Shown here: positions 1 through 8,047 of the stretch, in pieces
How the letters are laid out: each line of letters begins with the position of its first letter
Position numbering within the stretch: the first letter of the stretch is position 1
Source of the DNA: Candidatus Scatomonas merdigallinarum
Lineage (GTDB): Bacteria; Bacillota; Clostridia; Lachnospirales; Lachnospiraceae
Length of the DNA: 64,000 bases
Reading direction: 5' to 3'
NCBI GenBank assembly: GCA_018716305.1
Contig: DVKB01000019.1
Coordinates: 124,001-188,000 of the forward strand
The notes under the pieces: model-generated
Databases searched by the model: none
Told to the model about the DNA's origin: nothing
Seen by the model: the letters and a program-made list of their open reading frames with translations, nothing else
Program-made: the position numbers and the translations under genes

Positions 1-327
1 ATGGCAGGAGTGTTCCTGGGGGGAGCGGCACTGCGCATGCCGGTGGTGATTGACGGATTTATTTCCTGTGTGGCGGCTCTGACTGCCATGCGGATCTGCC
101 CACTGGCGGCGGATTACATGATGGCCTCCCATGTGTCCAGGGAGCCTGCGGCGGAGCTGCTGCTGCGCTCCATCGGCAAGGAGGCCTTTCTTACCTGCGA
201 CATGTGTCTGGGAGAGGGAAGCGGAGCAGTCATGCTGTTCCCGCTGCTGGACATGGGACTGGAAGTGTACAATAAGATGGCTACCTTTGAGGAGAATGAG
301 ATTGAGACGTATGTCCCCTTAAGTTAG
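1..327 (+). CDS. cobT: Nicotinate-nucleotide--dimethylbenzimidazole phosphoribosyltransferase (CobT), C-terminal part only
   Basis: CobT activates the lower-ligand base by transferring phosphoribose from nicotinate mononucleotide, giving alpha-ribazole phosphate for the cobalamin nucleotide loop. The 108 visible residues match the C-terminal third of the family. They include the GGAALRMPVVIDGF stretch and the LGEGSGA motif, which carries the catalytic glutamate of characterised CobT enzymes. The family is about 350 residues, so roughly 240 residues lie upstream of the window; the ATG at base 1 is probably internal. The stop is 10 bases before cobU, so it is the first visible gene of the cobalamin operon. 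Confidence 0.93.
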   Translation: MAGVFLGGAALRMPVVIDGFISCVAALTAMRICPLAADYMMASHVSREPAAELLLRSIGKEAFLTCDMCLGEGSGAVMLFPLLDMGLEVYNKMATFEENEIETYVPLS

Positions 328-337
328 GAGTGATAGG

Positions 338-865
338 ATGCTGCATTTAATAACAGGCGGTTCCGGCAGCGGAAAATCCCGGTACGCGGAGGGAGAGATC
401 CTGAAACTGGGACCGGGACGGAGAATCTACATCGCCACCATGTATCCCTACGATGAAGAAAGCAGGCAGCGGATTGCCCGGCATCGGGCTATGCGGGCGG
501 AGAAAAATTTTGAAACCATAGAGTGCTACACAGCGCTGAACCAAAGAGACTTTCCCGAGGGGGCCAACATTCTGCTGGAGTGCATGTCCAATCTGGTGGC
601 GAACGAAATGTTCCGGCCGGAGGGCGCCCGGCTCCATACGGTGGAAGCGGTTCTTCGGGGCGCCTGGCTTTTAAAGGATCTGGCGGCCAACCTGGTGATC
701 GTCACCAATGAAATTTTTTCTGACGGAGCGGAGTATGACAGTTCCACCCGGGTATATCAGGAATATCTGGGAACCATTAATCAGGAGATCGCCCGCTGGG
801 CGGACCGGGTAACGGAAGTGGTGTGCGGCATCCCCATTGCCCTTAAAGGGGGAGACTTAGAATGA
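338..865 (+). CDS. cobU: Adenosylcobinamide kinase / adenosylcobinamide-phosphate guanylyltransferase (CobU)
   Basis: Phosphorylates adenosylcobinamide and then guanylylates it to adenosylcobinamide-GDP, the substrate for CobS. The 175-residue length is normal. A P-loop GGSGSGKS sits at residues 7-14 and a RHR motif near residue 49, where the family carries the guanylylated histidine. The C-terminal VVCGIPIALKG resembles the family's end. The ATG follows a GGAG-type site just after the cobT stop, and the 3' end overlaps cobS by 4 bases, which suggests translational coupling. Confidence 0.95.
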   Translation: MLHLITGGSGSGKSRYAEGEILKLGPGRRIYIATMYPYDEESRQRIARHRAMRAEKNFETIECYTALNQRDFPEGANILLECMSNLVANEMFRPEGARLHTVEAVLRGAWLLKDLAANLVIVTNEIFSDGAEYDSSTRVYQEYLGTINQEIARWADRVTEVVCGIPIALKGGDLE

Positions 866-1638
866 AAAGTCTGATCAACAGTTTTGTGGTGGCTTTCTCC
901 ATGTATTCCAAGATTCCCATGCCCAGGGCAGACTGGACCAAAGAAAATATGAAGTACTCCATGTGCTTCTTCCCCTGGGTGGGTCTGGCGGTGGGGGCCC
1001 TGGAACTGGGCTGGTTTTATCTGGCGGAGTTCCTGGAATTTCAGCTGCTCCTGCGCAGCGCCGGATTTGTGCTGATCCCGGTGCTGGTTACAGGGGGAAT
1101 TCACCTGGATGGCTTTCTGGATACTTCGGACGCCATGAGTTCCTGGAGAGAAAAGGAGAGGCGGCTTGAGATTCTCAAGGATTCCCACGCGGGAGCCTTT
1201 GCCGTTATCTGCGGCGCGGGCTACATGGCGCTTTATCTGGGGGCGGCGGGGGAAGTAACGAAGGAGTGCCTGCCGGCGCTGTGCCTTTGCTTCTGCGTGT
1301 CCAGAACCTTCTCCGCGCTGTCGGTAGAAAATTTTCCCAACGCCAATCCCAAGGGAACGGCGGCGGCCTTCGGAAAAAATTCACTGAAACAGAAAGTAAA
1401 TGCGGTTCTGGCCATTTATCTGGCGCTGCTGACGGCGGCGGCGGTATTTCTGGATCCCCTTTCCGGGCTGCTGATGATGGCGGCGGCAGCGCTTTGCTTT
1501 GCCTTTTACCATCATATGGCTTTGAAGTATTTCGGCGGAATCACCGGGGATCTGGCGGGATTTTATGTGTGCGTCAGCGAGCTGGCCATGGTGCTGGCGG
1601 TTGTAACAGGAAATAGGATTGCGGGGTTGATAGGATGA
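862..1638 (+). CDS. cobS: Adenosylcobinamide-GDP ribazoletransferase (cobalamin synthase, CobS)
   Basis: Integral membrane enzyme that joins adenosylcobinamide-GDP to alpha-ribazole (phosphate), the last assembly step of the nucleotide loop. At 258 residues it has normal length, with the conserved N-terminal FSMYSKIPMP and the GGIHLDGFLDTSDAM segment whose acidic residues are typical of the family. Several hydrophobic helices follow (about residues 40-85, 110-140, 175-215 and 235-255). It overlaps both cobU and the next gene by 4 bases. Confidence 0.95.
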   Translation: MKSLINSFVVAFSMYSKIPMPRADWTKENMKYSMCFFPWVGLAVGALELGWFYLAEFLEFQLLLRSAGFVLIPVLVTGGIHLDGFLDTSDAMSSWREKERRLEILKDSHAGAFAVICGAGYMALYLGAAGEVTKECLPALCLCFCVSRTFSALSVENFPNANPKGTAAAFGKNSLKQKVNAVLAIYLALLTAAAVFLDPLSGLLMMAAAALCFAFYHHMALKYFGGITGDLAGFYVCVSELAMVLAVVTGNRIAGLIG

Positions 1639-2024
1639 AGCTTGTAATCGGAGGAGCCTTTCAGGGCAAATTTAATTTTGTAAAAAAACAGTTTCCGGAT
1701 GTGAAGGAATGGCTGGACGGCTATACCTGTTCCAGAAGAGAGATCTTTGCCTGTAAAGGCATGGTGCATTTCCATGATTTTATCAAGCGGGAACTCAGGG
1801 AGGGCAGAGGCGCGGAAGGCCTGGCGGAGGAGATCATTGAGAAAAATCCGGATATTATCATCGTTTCCAATGAGCTGGGCTACGGGGTAGTGCCAGTGGA
1901 TCCCTTTGACCGGAAATACCGGGAAGCGGTGGGCCGGACCTGTGAGAAACTGGCAGCCTTTTCGGAGGAGGTCTACCGGGTGGTCTGCGGCATCGGGACG
2001 GCAATTAAAAAGAAAGAAGCATGA
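1635..2024 (+). CDS. Short CobU-like protein (degenerate adenosylcobinamide kinase/guanylyltransferase homologue)
   Basis: The 129-residue product aligns with CobU but is about 45 residues shorter. It keeps a P-loop-like GGAFQGK at residues 6-12, but the residue after the lysine is Phe rather than Ser/Thr. The central region that holds the guanylylated histidine in CobU is reduced. The C-terminal part, with VSNELGYGVVP and the VVCGIG end, is closer to the CobU consensus than the neighbouring full-length CobU is. It sits between cobS and cobC with overlapping ends, so it belongs to the operon. Whether it is a separate kinase, a CobU partner or a relic cannot be told from sequence. Confidence 0.8.
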   Translation: MKLVIGGAFQGKFNFVKKQFPDVKEWLDGYTCSRREIFACKGMVHFHDFIKRELREGRGAEGLAEEIIEKNPDIIIVSNELGYGVVPVDPFDRKYREAVGRTCEKLAAFSEEVYRVVCGIGTAIKKKEA

Positions 2025-2052
2025 GAAAACTGCGGGAGGGGAGAAGAGGCAG

Positions 2053-2664
2053 ATGCTGAAACTGTATATGATACGGCATGGAATGACTTACGGGAATACA
2101 CAGGGGCGGTATATCGGCACCACCGATGAGCCGCTGCTCCCGGAGGAAGCCGCAGACTTAAAAAAATATGATCTGGGCCGCGTGGACCGGGTTTACGCCA
2201 GCCCCAGGAAACGCTGCCGGGAGACAGCTGAGATTCTCTATCCCGGACAGGAAATCACCCTGGTGGAGGAATTCGCGGAATGCGATTTCGGAGAATTTGA
2301 AAATAAGAATTATCAGGAGCTGAGCGGGAATCCCGACTACCAGAAATGGGTGGACAGCGGCGGGACATTGGAGTTCCCGGGAGGAGAAAGCCGGAAGGAG
2401 TTTCGGGAGCGGTGCATTGCCGGACTGAACCGGGTGGTTCTGGAGGCTTACGAAAACCAGTGGGCGGAGGCGGCTCTGATCGTCCACGGCGGAACCATCA
2501 TGAGTATTCTGGAAGCCTACGGCTTTCCTCACCAGGATTACTACAGCTGGCATGTGAAAAACGCTGAGGGATACCGGGTGCGCCTGGATCCGGAAGCCTA
2601 TCTTCGGGGAAGCCGGCAGCTGATCGTGGACGGAAGGATCGTCCGGGGTGACAGCCATGAATAA
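2053..2664 (+). CDS. cobC: Histidine phosphatase family protein, probable alpha-ribazole phosphatase (CobC)
   Basis: Phosphoglycerate-mutase-like phosphatase expected to remove the 5' phosphate from alpha-ribazole phosphate or cobalamin phosphate. The product is 203 residues. The RHG motif (MIRHGMTYGNTQGRYIG) is near the N-terminus, and the second catalytic histidine lies in IVHGGTIMSI near residue 145. The reading frame stays open upstream to 1906, but the ATG at 2053 follows a GGAGGGGAG-rich stretch and begins the conserved core, so it was chosen. Its end overlaps the amidohydrolase start by 8 bases. Confidence 0.88.
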   Translation: MLKLYMIRHGMTYGNTQGRYIGTTDEPLLPEEAADLKKYDLGRVDRVYASPRKRCRETAEILYPGQEITLVEEFAECDFGEFENKNYQELSGNPDYQKWVDSGGTLEFPGGESRKEFRERCIAGLNRVVLEAYENQWAEAALIVHGGTIMSILEAYGFPHQDYYSWHVKNAEGYRVRLDPEAYLRGSRQLIVDGRIVRGDSHE

Positions 2665-3538
2665 AAGATTTCCTTTTGGCGAGGGGCATGCCCATATTTT
2701 TATGAACGGAGCAGATTATCACCGGGCAGTGGAAACCCATAAAAACGGCCCGGATGAGCGGGTGATCCGTCTGCATCTGCAGGAGTATCAGAAGAGAGGC
2801 ATCTCCTTTGTCCGGGACGGAGGAGATCATTTCGGCGCTTCCTTTCTGGCCAGGAAGCTGGCGCCGGAATACGGGATTACCTATCTGACCCCCGGGGCGG
2901 CTCTTTTTAAAAAGGGCCATTACGGCCGGGTAGTGGGGGAAGCCTTTGAGGACATGAAAGAGTTTGCCGCTCTGGTAAAGGAGAGAAAACGCCAGGGCGC
3001 GGACTTTATAAAGATTATGACCACCGGAATCATGGATTTTCAGACCGACCACACGCTGACGGGCAGGGCTCTGAGGGAGAAGGAAGTCTTTGAAATGGTG
3101 CACATCGCCCATGAGGAGGGTTTTCTGGTCATGAGCCATACCAATGGAGCCAGAGCCTGCGAGATTGCCGCCGCCTGCGGGGCGGATTCCCTGGAGCACG
3201 GAAATTTTCAGGACGAGCAGAGCCTGCGGGTGCTGGCGGAGTGCGGAACTCTCTGGGTGCCTACGGTGGTGACGGTAAAGAATCTCATAGGCTGCGGAAG
3301 ATATCCGGACCGGATTCTGGAGCGGATCTGGGAGAGAACCGGAAAAATGCTGAAAGCTGCCAGAGCCCTGGGGGTTTCCCTGGCATTGGGAAGCGACGCG
3401 GGAGCCTGCATGGTGGGCCACGGTTCCGGGCTCCTGGATGAATTCCGCGCTTTTCAGGAGGTGTTTCCGGAAGACAAAACCCTGATTTCGGAACTTGAGA
3501 GAGGACAGAGAAAACTGGAATGTTTTGTCAGACAGTAA
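2657..3538 (+). CDS. Amidohydrolase-superfamily protein of unknown role in the cobalamin operon
   Basis: A 293-residue metal-dependent hydrolase of the PF01979-type amidohydrolase superfamily. All the usual metal-ligand motifs can be seen in order: HxH in GHAHIF near the N-terminus, a Lys in FIKIMTTG near residue 120, His in VMSHTNG, His in SLEHGNF, and Asp in LGSDAG near residue 250. Those imply an intact active site. I chose the ATG at 2657 (GGGGTG upstream) over the GTG at 2648. It lies between cobC and cbiD on the same strand with minimal spacing. It is not one of the recognised steps of B12 synthesis; substrate unknown. Confidence 0.85.
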   Translation: MNKRFPFGEGHAHIFMNGADYHRAVETHKNGPDERVIRLHLQEYQKRGISFVRDGGDHFGASFLARKLAPEYGITYLTPGAALFKKGHYGRVVGEAFEDMKEFAALVKERKRQGADFIKIMTTGIMDFQTDHTLTGRALREKEVFEMVHIAHEEGFLVMSHTNGARACEIAAACGADSLEHGNFQDEQSLRVLAECGTLWVPTVVTVKNLIGCGRYPDRILERIWERTGKMLKAARALGVSLALGSDAGACMVGHGSGLLDEFRAFQEVFPEDKTLISELERGQRKLECFVRQ

Positions 3539-3564
3539 AACCGGACCGGAAGAGGTAACAAAAG

Positions 3565-4761
3565 ATGAAGGAGCATAAAACCGGCCTGGAGGACATGTAT
3601 GTCCTGAAGGGCCATAAAAAACTGCGGTGCGGCTATACCACAGGATCCTGCGCGGCTGCCGCGGCAAAAGCCGCCGCCTGGATGCTTCTGACGGGGGAAG
3701 CCGTGGAAGAGACGGCGCTGAAGACTCCCAAGGGGATTCTGCTGCATTTGCAGGTGGAAGAAATTGCTATGCGGCCGGGGGCGGATGGGCAGATGGAAAC
3801 AGTCCGCTGCGCGGTCCGCAAGGACGGAGGCGACGACCCGGACGCTACCCACGGACTGCTGGTTTTCGCGGAGGTAAGCAGGAGAAAAGAACAAGGGATC
3901 CTCATCGACGGAGGGGAGGGCGTGGGCCGGGTTACCCGGCCGGGACTGAACCAGCCGGTGGGAAACGCGGCCATCAACAGCACTCCCAGGGAGATGATCC
4001 GGAAGGAGACAGAGGAAGTCTGCCGCCGGCAGGGCTACAGGGGCGGCCTGAAAGTGATGATCTCCATTCCCGGAGGGGAGAAGATCGCCGCCGGAACTTT
4101 TAATCCCCGTCTGGGAATCCGGGGCGGCCTGTCCGTGCTGGGAACCAGCGGCATTGTTATGCCCATGAGCGAGGAGGCTCTGGTGAAAAGTATTGAGGCG
4201 GAAATGCGGATGCTGGCCGCCGCCGGAGGGGAATATCTGGTGGTCACCCCGGGAAATTACGGGGAGGCCTTTGCCGGACAGCTGCCGGACCTGGATCTTT
4301 CCTGCGAGATGAAATGCAGCAACTATGTGGGGGAGACTCTGGATCTGGCGGAGGAGCTGGGAATCCGGGGCATTCTGTTTATCGCCCACATCGGGAAATT
4401 TATCAAGGTATCCGGAGGGATTATGAATACCCATTCCCGGAACGCGGACGCCAGAGCGGAGCTTATGGCGGCGGCGGCCTTCCGGGCCGGAGCGGACCGG
4501 GAAACAGTGAGAAAAATCCTGGACACCGGAACCACAGAGGAAGCCCTGGATGTTCTGGCCGCTTCCGGACAGGAACTCCTGGAACATACCATGGAGGAAG
4601 TATGCGGACGGGTGCAGTTTTATCTGAATCAGAGGACAAAGGGCAGCCTGGAGACAGGGGCCATTCTGTTTTCCTCTGTCCGGGGAAAGCTGGGAGAGAC
4701 CGGGACGGTGCCGGAACTGATCCGCAGGATAAATGAGCAAAAAGCGAGGATAAAGATATGA
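3565..4761 (+). CDS. cbiD: Cobalt-precorrin-5B C1-methyltransferase (CbiD)
   Basis: SAM-dependent methylation at C1 of cobalt-precorrin-5B in the anaerobic corrin pathway. The 398-residue product has the family's N-terminal LRCGYTTGSCAAAAAKAA and the central GxVTRPGL-type motif (VGRVTRPGLNQPVG). It also has the conserved INSTPREMI and NTHSRNAD stretches. A ribosome binding site (AGAGGTAAC) precedes the ATG. It overlaps cbiL by 4 bases. Confidence 0.96.
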   Translation: MKEHKTGLEDMYVLKGHKKLRCGYTTGSCAAAAAKAAAWMLLTGEAVEETALKTPKGILLHLQVEEIAMRPGADGQMETVRCAVRKDGGDDPDATHGLLVFAEVSRRKEQGILIDGGEGVGRVTRPGLNQPVGNAAINSTPREMIRKETEEVCRRQGYRGGLKVMISIPGGEKIAAGTFNPRLGIRGGLSVLGTSGIVMPMSEEALVKSIEAEMRMLAAAGGEYLVVTPGNYGEAFAGQLPDLDLSCEMKCSNYVGETLDLAEELGIRGILFIAHIGKFIKVSGGIMNTHSRNADARAELMAAAAFRAGADRETVRKILDTGTTEEALDVLAASGQELLEHTMEEVCGRVQFYLNQRTKGSLETGAILFSSVRGKLGETGTVPELIRRINEQKARIKI

Positions 4762-5444
4762 AAGGAAAATTGTACGGAGTGGGCATCGGCCCCGGGGATC
4801 CGGAGCTGCTGACCCTGAAAGCCCTGCGGGTGATCCGGGAAAGCAAGGTGATCGCTCTTCCCGGGAAAGAGCCCCGGGAAACCGTTGCCTATAAGATCGT
4901 GGAGGGAGCCTATCCGGAGATCGCGGAAAAGGAGCTTCTGGCAGTGGATATGCCTATGACCAAGGATCCCGCGAAGCTGGAGGCTTCCCATGAGGCGGGG
5001 GCCGCGGCCATTATGGCATATCTGGACAAGGGCATGGACGTGGCCTTCCCCACCCTGGGGGATCCCACGGTGTACTCCACCTACATTTATGTACATAAGC
5101 GGGTGCAGGCCGCCGGCTATGAGACGGAGATCGTCAGCGGCATTACCTCCTTCTGCGCGGTGGCGGCAAGGCTGAATACCGGGCTGGTGGAGAAGGCGGA
5201 GCCCCTGCATGTGATTCCGGCCTCCTACCAGATTGAGGAGGCATTGAAGCTTTCCGGCACCAAGGTGCTGATGAAAGCGGGCAAGAAAATGGCGGAGGTG
5301 AAAAAAATTCTGCTGGAGCAGCAGATTCCCGCTTCCATGATCGAAAACTGCGGCATGGAAAATGAAAGGATCTACCGCTCCCCGGAGGAGATTCCGGAAG
5401 ACGCGGGATATTATTCTTTGATTATCGTAAAGGAGAAGTCATGA
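4758..5444 (+). CDS. cbiL: Cobalt-factor II / precorrin-2 C20-methyltransferase (CbiL)
   Basis: Tetrapyrrole methylase that methylates C20 of cobalt-factor II with SAM. At 228 residues it has the typical GVGIGPGDPELLTLKA N-terminus, MPMTKD, a LGDPTVYSTYIYV glycine-rich SAM-site region and IVSGITSFCAVAARLN. The cbiD-cbiL and cbiL-cbiF junctions are both 4-base ATGA overlaps. Confidence 0.95.
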   Translation: MKGKLYGVGIGPGDPELLTLKALRVIRESKVIALPGKEPRETVAYKIVEGAYPEIAEKELLAVDMPMTKDPAKLEASHEAGAAAIMAYLDKGMDVAFPTLGDPTVYSTYIYVHKRVQAAGYETEIVSGITSFCAVAARLNTGLVEKAEPLHVIPASYQIEEALKLSGTKVLMKAGKKMAEVKKILLEQQIPASMIENCGMENERIYRSPEEIPEDAGYYSLIIVKEKS

Positions 5445-6205
5445 TACATTTTGTAGGCGCCGGGGCCGGAGCCCCGGATCTGATTACCCTGCGGGGAAAA
5501 AAATTCCTGGAGGAGGCGGATGTGATTATTTACGCCGGTTCTCTGGTGAACCCGCAGCTGCTGGATTATAAAAAAGAGGGATGCAGGGTTTACAATTCCG
5601 CGAAAATGACCCTGGAAGAAGTTCTGCAGGTCATGGAAGAGGCAGAAGATGAGGGACTTGTTACTGTGCGGCTGCACACGGGAGATCCCTGTCTCTACGG
5701 AGCCATCCGGGAGCAGATGGATGTGCTGGATGAAAAAGGCATTGGCTACGATTACTGTCCGGGAGTCAGCTCCTTCTGCGGAGCGGCTTCCGCCCTGAAT
5801 CTGGAATATACCCTGCCGGAGGTTTCCCAGAGCGTGGTCATTACCCGTATGGCGGGAAGAACGCCGGTGCCGGAGAAGGAGAGCATTGAATCCTTCGCCG
5901 CCCACCAGGCCACTATGGTGGTGTTTTTAAGCACCGGCATGCTGGAGGAGCTGAGCAGGCGTCTGATAGCGGGGGGCTATCAGGCGGATACGCCGGCGGC
6001 CATTGTATACAAGGCTACCTGGGAGGATGAAAAGGCCTGTGTCTGCACGGTGGGAACCCTGGCGGAAACGGCCAAAAGAGAAAATATCACGAAAACCGCC
6101 CTGATGATTATCGGCGATATTGTGACCCACAGTCATTACGACCGGTCCAAGCTGTACCATCCGGAATTCACCACGGAGTTCCGTCAGGGCACGAAACAAG
6201 ACTGA
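5441..6205 (+). CDS. cbiF: Cobalt-precorrin-4 C11-methyltransferase (CbiF)
   Basis: Adds the C11 methyl group to cobalt-precorrin-4. The product is 254 residues with VGAGAGAPDLITLRG at the N-terminus, VIIYAGSLVNPQLL, HTGDPCLYGAIREQ, PGVSSFCGAASALN and MAGRTPVPE, a pattern characteristic of CbiF/CobM. It overlaps cbiL by 4 bases and lies 19 bases before cbiG. Confidence 0.95.
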   Translation: MIHFVGAGAGAPDLITLRGKKFLEEADVIIYAGSLVNPQLLDYKKEGCRVYNSAKMTLEEVLQVMEEAEDEGLVTVRLHTGDPCLYGAIREQMDVLDEKGIGYDYCPGVSSFCGAASALNLEYTLPEVSQSVVITRMAGRTPVPEKESIESFAAHQATMVVFLSTGMLEELSRRLIAGGYQADTPAAIVYKATWEDEKACVCTVGTLAETAKRENITKTALMIIGDIVTHSHYDRSKLYHPEFTTEFRQGTKQD

Positions 6206-6224
6206 AAAATAAAGGGGTGTCAAC

Positions 6225-7319
6225 ATGAAAATCGCGGGGATTTGTTTTACAAACGCGGGTATGGAGCTTTCTGAAAAAATCAGAAAGCTTCTGGCATCCG
6301 TTTCCGGGGAGAAGGAAATGGAGGTCAGATGGTACTGCAAGGGGAAAAAGCTGAACCTGGACGCCCATCCGGAGATCCGGGCTCTCAGAGAAGGGCTCCA
6401 GAGCTGGACGGCCGGCCGCTTTCAGGACAGCGACTGCCTGATCTTTGTGGGCGCGGCGGGAATCGCGGTGCGGGCTATCGCTCCCTATGTAAAGGATAAG
6501 AGAGTGGATCCGGCGGTGCTGGTGCTGGACGAGAAAGGCCAGTACTGTATCCCTCTTCTGTCCGGCCATATCGGCGGGGCCAATGAGATGGCTCTGTGGA
6601 TGGAGCAGGGGCTGGGCTGCAGGGCCGTGCTGACCACGGCGACGGATGTGAACCAGAAATTTGCCGTAGATGTATACGCAAAGAAAAATAATATGGTGAT
6701 CTCCAATATGACCTATGCCAAAGAGGTATCAGCCGCATTGCTGGCGGGAGATCAGGTAGGCTTTTACACCCATTTTCCCGTAAAGGGGGAACTTCCGGAG
6801 GGACTGGTCTGGAGCGCGGAATTTTATCGGGAGCAGGACAGAGAGCAGGCAAAAAGAGAAACCTCTCTGGGAATTTACATCAGCCCCTCCTATTCCCGGG
6901 CCTATTTCGATCACACTCTCTGGCTGATTCCACGGTGCCTGACCGTGGGAATCGGATGCCGCAGGGGAACCACCGCCCGTCAGATCGCCCGGCTGGTGGA
7001 CGATGCCCTGCGCGGCTTCAGCCTCTATCCCGAGGCTCTGCTGCAGGCGGCTACCATTGATCTGAAGAAGGACGAGCCGGGGCTGCTGGAATTCTGCCGC
7101 GGCAGGGAACTTCCCCTGCGGACTTTCAGCGCAGAGGAACTGAGGGCGGTTCCCGGAACATTTACTTCTTCCGGTTTTGTATCGGAAGTGACCGGCGTGG
7201 ACAATGTCTGCGAGCGCAGCGCCGTTCTTGCGGGAAACGGTGAGCTGATTATCAGAAAAGTCAGCGGCGACGGCGTGACCTGCGCGGTTGCCCTGGAGAA
7301 CAGGAGCGTAGAATTTTGA
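6225..7319 (+). CDS. cbiG: Cobalt-precorrin-5A hydrolase (CbiG)
   Basis: Opens the delta-lactone ring of cobalt-precorrin-5A with loss of acetaldehyde. The 364-residue product shows the N-terminal FVGAAGIAVRAIAPYVKDKRVDPAVLVLDE segment and the PLLSGHIGGANE motif. The C-terminal domain has VGIGCRRGT and GFVSEVTGVDNVCERSA. Length is normal. The ATG follows AGGGGTG. The stop overlaps the TTG start of cbiH. Confidence 0.94.
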   Translation: MKIAGICFTNAGMELSEKIRKLLASVSGEKEMEVRWYCKGKKLNLDAHPEIRALREGLQSWTAGRFQDSDCLIFVGAAGIAVRAIAPYVKDKRVDPAVLVLDEKGQYCIPLLSGHIGGANEMALWMEQGLGCRAVLTTATDVNQKFAVDVYAKKNNMVISNMTYAKEVSAALLAGDQVGFYTHFPVKGELPEGLVWSAEFYREQDREQAKRETSLGIYISPSYSRAYFDHTLWLIPRCLTVGIGCRRGTTARQIARLVDDALRGFSLYPEALLQAATIDLKKDEPGLLEFCRGRELPLRTFSAEELRAVPGTFTSSGFVSEVTGVDNVCERSAVLAGNGELIIRKVSGDGVTCAVALENRSVEF

Positions 7320-8047
7320 ATAAGATATATGTAGTTGGAATCGGCCCCGGGGCCTACGAAAAAATGACCATAGAGGCCGCGGAGGCATTAAAGGCCAGCG
7401 ATACCATCATAGGATATACGGTATACGTGGATCTGGTGAAGGATCATTTTGCGGACAAGAGGTTTCTGACCACTCCCATGACCAAAGAGGTGGACCGCTG
7501 CGTGCTGGCCTTTGAGGAGGCAAAAAAGGGACATGTGGTTTCCATGATCTGCAGCGGGGACGCCGGGGTGTACGGCATGGCCGGCCTCATGTATGAGGTG
7601 GGAGAAAAATATCCGGAGGTGGAGCTTTCCATTATTCCGGGAGTTACAGCGGCTACAGGAGGAGCGGCGGTGCTGGGGGCGCCTCTGATTCATGATTTCT
7701 GTCTCATCAGCCTCAGCGATCTGCTGACCCCCTGGGAGAAGATCGAAAAACGGCTGCTGGCAGCGGCGGAGGCAGACTTTGTGGTATGTCTCTACAATCC
7801 CTCCAGCAAAAAGCGCCATGATTACCTGGCCAAAGCCTGTGATCTGATGATGAAATATAAATCCGGGGACACGGTCTGCGGCATTGTGTCCAATATCGGA
7901 AGAGAGGGGGAAGCCTGCCGGGTACTGACCCTGAAGGAACTGCGGGATACCGCCGTGGATATGTTTACTACCGTCTTTATCGGAAACTCTCAGACAAAAG
8001 CCCTGGCCGGAAAAATGGTGACCCCCAGAGGATACAGGGATGTATAA
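7316..8047 (+). CDS. cbiH: Cobalt-factor III / precorrin-3B C17-methyltransferase (CbiH)
   Basis: Methylates C17 with ring contraction, forming cobalt-precorrin-4. The 243-residue product begins NKIYVVGIGPGAYEKMTIEA and has CSGDAGVYGMAGLMYE, IPGVTAATGGAAVLGAPLIHDF and FVVCLYNPSSKKR, all typical of CbiH/CobJ. The only sensible start is TTG at 7316, which overlaps the cbiG stop by 4 bases; translation is probably coupled. The 3' end overlaps the next gene by 8 bases. Confidence 0.94.
   Translation: MNKIYVVGIGPGAYEKMTIEAAEALKASDTIIGYTVYVDLVKDHFADKRFLTTPMTKEVDRCVLAFEEAKKGHVVSMICSGDAGVYGMAGLMYEVGEKYPEVELSIIPGVTAATGGAAVLGAPLIHDFCLISLSDLLTPWEKIEKRLLAAAEADFVVCLYNPSSKKRHDYLAKACDLMMKYKSGDTVCGIVSNIGREGEACRVLTLKELRDTAVDMFTTVFIGNSQTKALAGKMVTPRGYRDV

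Noticed and set aside
3454..4740. 428-codon open frame on the - strand opposite cbiD
   Set aside because: Shadow frame; cbiD is complete on the + strand.
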